Source of the DNA: Dactylonectria macrodidyma
Taxonomy: Eukaryota > Ascomycota > Sordariomycetes > Hypocreales > Nectriaceae
Reading direction: 5' to 3'
DNA: 64,000 nt
Assembly: GCA_020744425.1 (NCBI GenBank)
Contig: JAGMUV010000013.1
Location: 496,001-560,000 of the forward strand
Shown here one piece after another: positions 34,401-44,806 of the stretch (position 1 is the stretch's first letter; the number at the start of each line of letters is the position of its first letter). The position numbers and the translations under genes are program-made. The notes beneath the pieces are model-generated. The model did not search any database, had not been told where the DNA came from, and saw only the letters and a list, made by a program, of their open reading frames with translations.

Positions 34401-36127
34401 TGCCAAACGTTCGAAGGTGATCAAGAGTACTCAGGCGGTCCCAGACAAGCGCCTTGAAGTCCTCCGCTTGCTTCTCTTTCTTGACCTCGATATCAATCGT
34501 CGGCGTGACTTGGGTAACTGAAGGGAGAACTGTTGCCCGACCTGTAAAGGCCACCGAGATCCTCAAGCCCTCGTCCTTCAAAATCTTCAAAAACTCCGTA
34601 AACGAAGACAATGAGTCCAATTCGTCCAGCCCATCCAGCATGAGCCAGAGCCGATTTTTTCCGTCTTTGCGGAACGCGGGACCAAGGAGCTTCTTCAGCA
34701 GCTCCTGCCAGCTGATGAGGTCGATTGACACCTCGTCCTTGAGGTATTCGGTGTTTATGATTTCGCACACGGGCGAGCTTTGCTCCACTACTTGGTTGAT
34801 GACGGTGATTATGGCGGATAGGAACGACGACAGGCTGCTGCTCTGCTCGCGGAAGTAGAAATGGGCTGCGCACGTCTGCTTTGAGGAGTCCTGCTGGGCT
34901 TCTTTCTGCAGTCTCTCATATACGGCCGCTCCGACATGACTTTTGCCAGATCCCGGATCGCCTGTAATGGCGAGTGGGAGTTGCAGCCCAGGCTCTTGGT
35001 TGAACCACTGATCCCATTCAGGCGCCGAAAACACCCATGTGCATGTATCGGCGACCATGGTCTCCTTCAAGATGTGGTACTCGTGCTCGTCGCCTTGCAC
35101 AGTCATGAGGACGTTCCGGATGCGCTTCGCCGACGCAGGCTTGATCTGGTCGGCCGCCGAGACCTTGCTGCGTTGATCTTTGTTGCGGTTCTTCTTTTCC
35201 TCCTCGAACGCCTTGAGCAGCTTGGCCATGTCGTTACGGATCGTCTCGGTCGTGTCCCGGATCGTCCCCATGACCTCCATCTGCTGCTCCAGCATGGCCG
35301 TGTGTGCGTCTTGGTTGGTCTTGAGCTCCACGCTCATGTTTTGGAGCTCTTCGGTGTTGCCCAGGATCGCAAACTCGGTTGCGCTCTGGAGCCGGGACAG
35401 CTTCAAGTCCATGTTCTTCCTGGCGCCTCCCAGCTCGCTGTCTTCGCCCTGGAGCAAGTTGGAAATCCACTTTTCTGGCAAAGGTGTCAACAATCCAACC
35501 GGTCTCTTGGCGGAGGGGAAATAACTCACTGAAACGACCAAGCTCAATGTACTTATGGGCAAAACCGCACATGGTCAAAAAGGACGTAAAGACATCCATC
35601 AGGCAGTTCTGGTAGGCCTTGTATTTGGGCAATCTGGTCTCCAAAATAACAATGCGCTGCAGAAAGCTGTTCATGTCCTCGAAAAAAACCACGACGATAT
35701 CATAGTCGGCCGAAACTTGTCGACAAGCCTGCAGGCTGGTTAACTCGCCGTAGGAGCATTACAGAGGGAGGAGACTCGCGGTGAGCATATATGTGACAGC
35801 TGTTCCAATAGCCGCAGCCGGAGGGAACGCCGGAGTCGCAGCCGAGATGAGCTGTTGAGCGCCCTTTTCGAGGTAATCCAGGTTCGTGGCGAAAAGGGTT
35901 CGGAGCTTGTCTACTTTCTTGTCGTTGTGGCGGAACTTGTGAAAGTTGTTCATCTCCTGTGTCCCCTTGGCGATCATGGCGTCGACATTCTCAAACTTTT
36001 GCTCAAGATCGAAGCCCACGATGCCCTTGTAGCTCTTCAAGGCCTCCTTCCAGAGGTCCGCCACATCACGCTTATCGCTCTTCAGGTCGTCAGGAAGACC
36101 CGCTGAGGGATCGGCCCCAGAAGCCAT
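31474..36127 (-). CDS. Goodbye-NACHT-TPR STAND protein (NLR-like) with C-terminal zinc domain
   Basis: Five exons (35780-36127, 35530-35728, 34353-35474, 33299-34302, 31474-33246) encode 1,481 residues in consistent phase. The N-terminal 180 residues match the Goodbye domain (ALKSYKGIVGFDLEQKF, SADYDIVVVFFEDMNSF). A coiled stretch precedes the NTPase: P-loop GDPGSGKS (364-371) and Walker B LWLMLDGLDEL (468-478), as in NACHT STAND switches. After a helical region of about 300 residues come TPR-like repeats (SKGRARAIDP-type helices). A strongly acidic Ser/Asp/Glu linker follows, and finally a Cys-rich C-terminus with CVTCNAFLCEPCYERR and a CGRNHSYIKGP element that should bind zinc. The first intron (35729-35779) appears to be GC-AG. 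STAND proteins of this layout are candidates for fungal innate immunity or incompatibility. Confidence 0.9.
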
Positions 36128-38884
36128 GGCGCAACGCTTGTCGGGTTCGTAAATGCTAGGGTTTCCGTCACAACAATCCCTTGGTTTGGGCGGTTCGTTG
36201 TGGGTTCTCACGCTCACAAATTTTGCCAACAAACCTGGGCCCTACTGCGGTAGATATATTCCAATTTGCAGTCCGGCGCGAGCCATAGCAAGGTCTTCTG
36301 CGGGGTCAGCCTTAAAATGAGCAGGGAAACGGCGGCAATCGCACTAAATGGGGACATCGCGTGCTGATTGGAGTGCCGTCGTGAACTCGGACAAAGCTGA
36401 CCTTGACCCCTGTCATTCCACAGGGTTAGCGACCTCTGAAGCCCAACACTGGCCAGTCATTTTGCGCTGCTGATGGGGTTTCATGCATGGCCGACGCGGC
36501 TTACGGGCTGAGGAAGAATTATGTTCCCACAAGTCACCTGTTGCGCGACAACTAGGCGTCATATTTCGGGGACTTTGGTATCAGAGCAACCACTTCGGCC
36601 AAAAAAAAGGTAACGTGGCCAGGAATTTGGTGCATCAGAGGTAGAGAGTAACGCAACCTCATCCCCAAGAGCCACGTCAGCCGTACCGCCAAGAAGCCTA
36701 CCTGCGGAGCGTGTCTCTGGTCGAGTGTGCCGAGCAACCGAACTATCGGCCTCAAGGGAAGCAGGACCATAACTTCTAGGAGCAATCGTGATTGATTCCG
36801 GGAATCAGGTTAGATATTTCTGCAGCATATGTGTCCTGTCTTCGCGGAGGGACGGCATCGTGACTTCGTCGGCGACGCTAGTTGTCTGCTTGGCAAAGTT
36901 AGGTACTCCAGCATTAAAAAATGTTCACAAACTGAAGACAGGTAATTGATTGGAAAAAAAAGGCATCAAAGACCTCGGGGTATATCAATCTAAAACTGCT
37001 TTTCCAATAACAAAATTTAATGGACTTACCTCAGCTCTAGGGTATCTGGTGTCGATTCGTGGTTGCGGTACCTCACGTGACACCTCGCTAAGGGAAGGAA
37101 TGAGTTGAGAAGCCAACCGGGTTGAACGACAATGGGCGATAGTCACAGACTATATCTCCAATGTACCAGCCTGGCCTAGACAACTACCAGTATTAGCTTC
37201 CGTGACATCCGAAATCTGTACAAGGACCTGCCGCCCTGTGGCTATGGATGAACGATTGGTGTGTTACCTGCGTGACTCACATGTATCCAGCATAATGAAA
37301 CACTCCTCCTCATTAATTCACTACCCTCTCGTCGAGTATGATCGCTGGGACTTGTGAGAAATCCTTAATCCGAGTGTGGTGTGTGTATCTTGGTCTGGTT
37401 TGGCTACCCTATACTGGGCACGAGGGCATAGAAATTTTGAGTTCACAGTTTCAAGAAATGCCTGTTCGACGGGAACGTTGACCGAAGTCCGTCAATTCGT
37501 AGTCGAATGTGGCGTAGAACTGATAATTGCCCGTTTCAAGACTCTCAGTTGCTGAACAAGAAAGTTGTCGTCATGGAAGGATTCAGTTGAGAACAAACGT
37601 GTGACAGCTTGCCTCCTTTAGTGTAGAAGGGATGGCGCAGGCTTCATAATACGCCACAACTGATAATTTTAGTACGCATTAATGCGCTTAACAGGTCATT
37701 CGCAAATCGTCAACAACCGAATGACAATGGACCTTGATCAACTGGCCTTGTCAGATCATGACATCGCGCAACGTCTTTTACTTTAGTCCGGGCGATCCGG
37801 CAGGTTGGATACTGGAGCGAAGCGATTTTGAGTTCCGTGAAGTTAAAAATAAACATGTTTGCGAGCCAATTTCGCGTCGGGACGCGTGCCAAGACGGCTG
37901 TACACGGATGGGATGGAATGGAAGGGAGAGAGAAGGGTGATGATGGGGGGATGAAAGCTGGTAGCTCGAGAAATCTGCCTTGGATTTGATGCTTGATTGG
38001 ACACCCTGGATCATGGCTGTGTCTGCCTTGCGGGTTTGAGGGTATTGTTTCGGGAATGGGCAGCATCGATAGCGATGCGATTATTTGCTCTGCCTCATTG
38101 GCACGGACACGGTTATGTGATAAACCCGGGACCCCGAGTGTCCGTTCCGTCTATGGCGAGAAATTACGACACCAAGGGGCAAAAAAACTTGCATCTCTAA
38201 GTACTAACGTAGTAGTGTTCCAGGGCTATTGATGTGATGGGGGATATTTTAGGTGCGTTTAGACGAGAAAACTCGGGCCTCTTCCCAAGATATTTGTGGG
38301 TCATAGGGATTCAGTTTGAGTTTGAGCGTTCCCAATCTCCAATTCCTGCGGAGTTGCGTAGCACCATTTGCGGCTTTGTCCAGGCCCTCGGTCTCGCATC
38401 TGCCTCTTATTGGCCAGCCCTGTGTGGCCAGATTCCCATCTCTAACGGGGTACCAGCAGATTTGATGTCCGCCAGGCTGTGCTCAGTTTTTCCCACCGCT
38501 AAACACCGGATATTGCGACGAGACTGCGTCGTCTAAGCCCTCCATACCGTCGTCATTGAGAGACAAGGCCAGTTGCAGCAGGTATTCCGCTCTGATACAT
38601 ATTTCTGCGTCGCGCTCGTGTTATTTTTCGCCAACACAGAGAGATACGCGCAGTTCCCCAGCCCTACTCGCTGCTTTCCTTCACCCAATTCCCGCTCTTT
38701 CTTCCCAGCCCCCCGGTCGCCTCGGTCTCGGTCTCGGTCTGCGGTCCTCGATCCATCCTCTTCCTTCCCTTCCCCCCCTTGGCTTAACGCGTCAAGAGCC
38801 GCGTGGTTTATTGCTGCGTATTGGTCCTGGATGCCGGCAGTGGGAGACAGCCAGAGTGACCGACCCTTGGCACCCAAAAGAAAC
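36128..38884. other. 2.8-kb divergent intergenic region, no gene supported
   Basis: Short frames such as those near 37.7-38.5 kb have no motif or splice logic. A GGTCTC-type hexamer repeat lies at 38721-38740, in the leader of the regulator gene. Confidence 0.45.
38721..38740. repeat. Short hexanucleotide repeat (CTCGGT-type)
   Basis: CTCGGTCTCGGTCTCGGTCT, about three units, lies about 150 bp upstream of the regulator ATG in a CT-rich leader. Confidence 0.6.
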
Positions 38885-40366
38885 ATGCCTCGCCTAGGCT
38901 ACAAGAAATCCCGACGGGGCTGCCTGCGCTGCAAGCAGAGACGTGTCAAGGTAACAGACAGACACCAGGGCGTTGCAATATCTGCCTGCAACACCTGCTG
39001 CAACTCGGTGGACAGCATTCTCACTAAACGTCTCCTCAGTGTGATGAGAACCGGCCATGCTCGGCCTGCACCAGGCACGGCCTGGAGTGCACCTACGTCG
39101 AGAGTCCGTCCAATCCGGACCGCTCGGCACGGAGCGTCTCGTTGACGCCCAGCGACTCTGCGTCCGCAATCATGCCTCCCCAGGTACGTCCCCTCGTGGG
39201 AACCAGGCGCAGCATAGCGTAACATATGCGGCGTATGCATTATGGCATTGCAAATAGGCCCTTTTCTTACCAATATTCCTCATCCCTAGGACATGATCCA
39301 TCCCGTCACATCTCCGCTGGATCCGGCCCAGCAGCACAATCTCGGTCTCCGCAATAGTGACGTCTCATCTGCAGCAGAGCCCACATCCCCCGACCTGAGC
39401 TGGAACGGCACTTCTGATCCCCTTCCCTTCTTCGACAAGTTTGTTACTGGTCCGGGATCTACCGACCAGAGCCCGTGGCTCACCGATCTGGAGCTGATGC
39501 ATCACTACACCTCCTCCACCTTCACCACCCTCCCTCGAGCCGCCGAGCTCCAGCAGATCTGGCAGATTGAAATTCCTCGTCTGGCCATGTTACATGCCTT
39601 TCTCCTGCACCAAGTCCTGGCCGTCTCGGCGCATCACCAGAGTCAACTGCATCCAGAACGGTACAGCCACTACTCGATCTGCGCATCGCTGCATCAAAAC
39701 GAGTCCATCGCAGGCCTCAGAACTGCCCTATCGCAGATCAACGAGGAGACGTGCCACGAAGTGTTCATAGCGTCGTCCCTGCTCTCCATCTGCGCCTTTG
39801 CCGCCTTCTCTAGCTACGGAGGCGTGAGTGAGAGACCCCACATCGACGACCTGGTCGATGTCTTCCAGCTCGTCAGAGGCATGAGTAAAATTCTCGACCA
39901 ATATGACGATGCACTCCATCAAGGAGACCTGAGGGGGATGTTTGTGCAATCGGGAAATTGTACGCCGGCGCCGCTTCTAACCGCCGTGAATGAACGACTT
40001 CAACAACTAAAGATGCCCTCAACGACGCACGCACCGACGGCTGCGATCCTTGACAAGTCCATATCTGACGTAATCACTTGGACCGAGAACGCGATGCGTC
40101 TCACGGCCTCGTCCGAACTGCGATTATGTGTGAGTTTCCCAATATGCCTGACAGAGGAATTCATGGATCTCTTTCGGCAGCACCACCCTGGTGCATTGAC
40201 CCTCGTCGCCCACTATTGCCTTGTATTGCACTATACGGGCTTAGATCATTGGTATCTAAGGGGCTGGGGTAGAAGTATCATCGACCACATTGCTGCGACT
40301 ATAGATCCCAGTTGGAGGCACGCCCTGGAATGGCCATTGATGAGAATGGACAACGGGTTTCTCTAG
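38885..40366 (+). CDS. Zn2Cys6 transcription factor, Upc2-like
   Basis: Three exons (38885-38950, 39040-39183, 39290-40366) encode 428 residues. The binuclear zinc cluster spans the first intron: GCLRCKQRRVK, then CDENRPCSACTRHGLEC, giving the C-x2-C-x6-C-x6-C-x2-C-x6-C arrangement at the extreme N-terminus. The remainder carries blocks typical of fungal regulators related to sterol uptake control protein Upc2 (DLELMHHYTSSTFTTLP, IPRLAMLHAFLLHQVLAVSA, YCLVLHYTG). It should be nuclear and bind CGG-type sites; its targets are unknown. It converges on the four-helix membrane protein gene. Confidence 0.9.
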
Positions 40367-40972
40367 ATTAAATATAAAGCAACGTTTCAAACTGATTCAG
40401 CCCCCCTGACTGCTCTGCGCGATTCTATTGTGTCGATGGGAGAAGGCCATGGCATGGGGTCTTTGGGATCGTATAGTTGCAACTGAACCTGCAAGTCGTA
40501 CACGCCCAAGGGTGTAGAGATCGAACTTGGCTGTGTGGCTGTCGGGACTCGATGGAGGTAGATCTTGGTGATATTCCTTGCCAAGCTTGCGGTGGTACAT
40601 GTACTTGTGATGTGGTCAAGGTAGCAGGAGTGGTGGGCATTCATCAGCTTGGCAATCGGGAAGTATCACATGTGATCCACAAAGCTTTATGATTTGTAGA
40701 ATTTTTTGAAAGTTGGTATTTGCTGCCGTGTTATCTATACACCGAATGCCGCCTGTGTAGATACTCTATCATGAGATACAAAAGATAGTCTTGAATTGAT
40801 TCCCAGCTCAATCTTGCCGTCTAACCCCCAATCCATCCCTTAGAAGAAACACCAAACTTGTCGTACACCAGAAAACAAAACAAAACGAAAACCCTACAAG
40901 AAGCGACTGCTTTCCGCCCGATGGCTGTGCTATAACGAATGATGATCCACCCCGGATATTCACACCAACTCC
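40367..40972. other. Convergent 3' intergenic region, no gene supported
   Basis: About 600 bp between two converging stop codons. Overlapping leftward frames at 40387-40644 show no motif and probably lie in 3' untranslated sequence. Confidence 0.4.
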
Positions 40973-41621
40973 CTACTGCCGTGAGGGAACCTGCAGAGTC
41001 GCCAGCGACTCTTGATCACTTCGCACGGAAGAAATCTTGATGCCACGGGGCATTCGGTAGTTGCGGAAGTGCTTCCAGTCCAAGACAGATACGATAGCGA
41101 TATAGTTTGCCAGGATGCTACAAGCTGGGGTCAGTCCAATGCACAATCATCGGGATCGGTGTGGGTGGACATACTTCAAGATGACAGCCAGGACGACGAC
41201 GATCCAGCCAAGGGTGCAGCTTGTGCCATCGCACTTGTTGATGTTCGCCTGCAGCGTCAGGAAAGCAACGGCTCCCCAGAATGCGACCTCCAAGCAGTTG
41301 AGGATCATGAAGGCCTTCAAGCTTGCCCACGAGTTGAATCGGTCAACGTGCTCGGTGAGGAGCTGGTAGCCGAGGATGATGAGAGATTTGACACCCTTGA
41401 AGATAGAACGTCAGTACAATCGAAATGATAAGAAGCCCGAATCGACTCACCATGGCTAAACCGATTGTGTTGGCCCGCCCCCGCGGCGCGTTTTTCATCG
41501 TCATGCGGGCCGCTGACACGGCAACTACTCCAATGATGAGGACCAGCTGGACCATATGTATGGGCGTCTTGAATCTCGGCGCAAAGTACGGCTCGTACTT
41601 TTTTAGTGCTGCGAATGCCAT
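40973..41621 (-). CDS. Four-helix integral membrane protein, 178 residues
   Basis: Three exons (41451-41621, 41175-41395, 40973-41117; introns 55 and 57 nt) keep phase. Hydrophobic segments lie around HMVQLVLIIGVVAVSAARM, GVKSLIILGYQLL, AFMILNCLEVAFWGAVAFL and CTLGWIVVVLAVI with its continuation. This gives a MARVEL-like four-helix topology with a short loop containing two cysteines (NKCDGTSC). The C-terminal tail of about 40 residues is basic and polar. Similar proteins are widespread in moulds and mostly uncharacterised. A TATA element (TTTATAAA, 41758-41765) lies upstream. Confidence 0.85.
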
Positions 41622-42885
41622 GGTTTGGAAGGTTTAGGGTGTTTCTTTTTGTTGATGGCTTATTGGTGAGTGGAATATGCCTGGCTTGCTTGTGATAAGA
41701 AGAGAAAGGAGCTGATGATGATGATGAGTTGCGACATAATCATGTCGTTGGCAACAGTTTATAAAGACAATCAAGATCGACCACGAAGCCTGAACTAATC
41801 TATTTTTGCAACAGCTTGACGCCTTGAGGACGAAACCTGCCACAGCCTCCAACTAGCCCAGCCCTCTCCGCAAAGGTCCGCAACGCTATCAATCCCAGGC
41901 GCAGATTTGCGACACCCCGGATGACCACCAGCACGATTACATTGAAACAAGATCTGCGTCAACACAGCCCTCGAACCGCCAGCGAAAAAAGTTCCCACTG
42001 GATAGGGTTGGATTAAGTTGTGCCTAACCAAGCACCACGGCCCTCTGGCGTCGTTGGTTTGAGTGTCTTAACGGAAACTGCCGTTGCTCTCTGAGAATGT
42101 GGAGTGTGTTGTGGTTGTCGCTCTCGGTCTCGGCTTCGCTTCCGTTTTCGGTGCCGGTTAGACTAACCGGCCAGTCAACGCACGACCACAATCACCCTTA
42201 GTCTTCTTCATTAGCTCCATTCTCGATTATGGCTTTGCACTGGGTATGCAAGTTAAACTTTGCCCGGGGGTCCCGTAACGACGAAGTTGTTCCAAGTGGC
42301 CAGAAGTGCTTGCAGCTTGCTCAGCCTCAACAGTACGGCCGAGGGAAATAATAACTCCCTGATTCTCTGCAATTTCAAAACCGTTCGGATAATGCAAGTT
42401 CGATGGGCTGTGTTCTGCATTCATCACCCGATTCTCTTATCCAAACGTCACGGCACTGCTTGAGTAAGCAAAAAGTCGTCCCAGTGCGTGCATGCTTGTC
42501 TTAGCGTTGGGACACGGTCCCTCGCCCGTATCATCAGTCCCTCGATGTTTGATGATGCCCGAGCAATGCCGCACAACGTGCTGATCTACGCTAAGAATAG
42601 ACCCATGACGACGCGCTAGATCGACAGACAGCAAATGAGTAGGTCCAGAAGCACAGTGCAGAAAGGCTAAAATGTGTGCTCGTGGCGCACTCCAGCTTAA
42701 AGAAAACCTGCCGTCCCCCTCTTCCCATCTGTCCGATCTTCTAAGACTTTTTCTCATCCTGCACCAATTCTATTCGGCCCATTTGTTCTTGGTCTGGATT
42801 ATCACAATCAAAATACCAGTAAGTAAACTCACATTGTTGTCCGTGATACCACTTGCGGCTGGGTACCTAACGATGTAACCTAGTC
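41622..42885. other. Divergent promoter region, no gene supported
   Basis: 1.26 kb between the four-helix protein gene and the LITAF gene. Frames up to 106 codons lack motifs. A TATA element at 41758-41765 probably serves the leftward gene. Confidence 0.45.
41758..41765 (-). promoter_or_regulatory. TATA element of the four-helix protein gene
   Basis: TTTATAAA lies about 137 bp upstream of the leftward ATG at 41621. Confidence 0.45.
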
Positions 42886-43798
42886 ATGTCTTTCAACCGC
42901 ACCGACAGCTCCCGGTCTCCAGCCGAATGGGTTGTATCACCGGTCATGTCCGAATCGTCGACTCTCTCATCAGATGCCTACCTCACAGTGTCGCCCCCAC
43001 CATATTCTCCTGCCGAATCCACAGTACCCTCGTCACTGGTATCAACAGTTCTCGACGAGAAGCGTCGCTCCGAAACCGAAGACAGAGGACTTCTGCCTAG
43101 CGAACAACGACGGAGGGAGGCAGAAATAAACAGGGCTATTCAAGATGGCACGACATCCCGCGAGTTGTTGACCGCATCAAACACACCAGATTCAAACCTA
43201 CCAGAGGTTGTGTTTTGCGATTTACCAGAGGTCGTTCCGAGTGCGCTGCCTGAGCTGGCTCACAGCACACTACCACAGGTCGCTGGCGATGATGGGCCTC
43301 AAGCAATTCAGTCGCAAATGGTCCTCAGTTCATTACCAGAGGTAGCAACGGGCATGGTCGTTGCAAGGACGAACAATCAGCAACCTATGACCGTCCCGGC
43401 ATCACCTCCGGCTACCGTCACGCCTCTTCACATGCTCGGCGACCAGCCCGAATCCATCGATTGTCCCTTTTGCGAGCGCCAAACGAAGACAGTCGTCAAG
43501 AAGAAGCCCTCCAACGCGACCCAGTAAGGCTTCTTGTCGTTTCTAGCGTGGAACCAAGTGCTGACAACCTCCTAGTATACAAGCCGTCCTTCTCCTGATG
43601 ACCACCGTGTGCGGAGCCGCTGCACCCTATCTTGGACGCTGGTCGTTCGACATTGAGCAGCATTGCGGCGAATGCAAGAACAGGGTGGCCTACCGAGCGA
43701 AAGGCAAGGAAATCTATGTCTGCAAGCAACCCGTCTCAGTACAAGAGGTGTCAAAATACGCGGTGGTGCAGCATGAACCCGTCAAGATGGAAGCCTAA
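42886..43798 (+). CDS. LITAF-domain protein with PPPY motif
   Basis: Two exons (42886-43523, 43576-43798; 52-nt intron) encode 286 residues. The LITAF zinc ribbon is complete: CPFC at 193-196, an inserted hydrophobic stretch IQAVLLLMTTVCGAAAPYLG that dips into the membrane, and HCGEC at 242-246 followed by a final Cys. LITAF proteins sit on the cytosolic face of endosomal and lysosomal membranes and recruit ubiquitin ligases. A PPPY motif (37-40) is a typical ligand for WW domains of Nedd4/Rsp5 ligases. Between residues 105 and 155 a short motif LPEV/LPEL/LPQV recurs five times. The intron cuts the zinc domain. Confidence 0.9.
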
Positions 43799-44806
43799 AG
43801 CTTTTTACCCAAACGCAAGAGTGGTGGGTGGTGGTACAGTTCATGGTTGGTGTTTCATTTCAGCGTGTGTGGCTATTGGAAGAAAAAGGAAAACGTCACT
43901 CGGCGCATTGGGTTCAGAATGGAAATAAACAACGGAGTGTTGGTGCCATGACGGCGGAGAATCGTTCTGTCTGGAGTTTGGGGAGTGGCACAATTTCGGC
44001 ACATATAAGGCAGATGTGGTTGATCTGACATATCCTGGGTTAATGTTAAATTCCTTGCCTTTTCTTTTGTTTAGTATACAGAAATTCCTCTGCTTAGAGC
44101 CAAACTGATACGTGACGGGAACCATTCTAACGGGGCCAGATTGAGTCCTGAGCGTAGATCCTCGAAGCCCAAGTTCAAGTCCATGGTCACCTGGCGGGCT
44201 AGCCAGTTGTTCTGTTGAAGGGACTTGATGGTAGAAAACTCGTACACTTGTGAGCTTTAGCGTCAAGACGCCGCTGACGCAACAGGCTTGAAAACCTGTG
44301 AGTGCCAGCAGGGCATCGGAGCTAGAAGAAATGTCACAGCAGACCCTGCAAACGGTTCTAAAGTGGTCCAGACCGTCTTTAGTCAACCCTAGATTATCGG
44401 TTTCTTGCAGAAAACTCCTCCCCAGCTCCGCGATTTCGTTATTTTATCTTGCTAACCAGGGGACATGCTGCATATCAAGGCCATACTGTCTTCTGCAGTT
44501 CAAATCCTGTTATGGAATCTAGTCGCCAGCGGCGCCTACGTCATTGATGGCGAGACCAACTGATATTGGCCACTCCTCGCTAAGGGGTTTCGGCTGGGAA
44601 CAAATATGCTATCTTCCTCTTGTCCTCTATATTCAGGGCCCCTTTTTGGGCATCTATCAACATCTATATCAATCTAGCAAATACATGCGAAGTGAAGGTT
44701 TACAGGATCGTCTAGATCATTCGACTTAGTGGCATCCAAGAGTTCGTAATAGTCGCCTACACTCCGATCATCCCACCAAGCTCATCTTCGGGATCGCGAT
44801 CCGAAG
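43799..44806. other. Convergent intergenic region, no gene supported
   Basis: About 1 kb between two converging genes. A leftward frame of 181 codons (43841-44386) covers much of it but lacks domain, membrane or compositional features of a protein gene. Confidence 0.4.

Noticed and set aside
34936..35532. 198-codon rightward frame inside the NACHT gene
   Set aside because: It is antisense to well-supported coding sequence containing the P-loop and has a Leu/Val/Arg-rich composition typical of shadows.
43841..44386. Leftward open frame of 181 codons in the 3' region of the LITAF gene
   Set aside because: No domain, no start context, odd composition; probably a chance frame between convergent genes.
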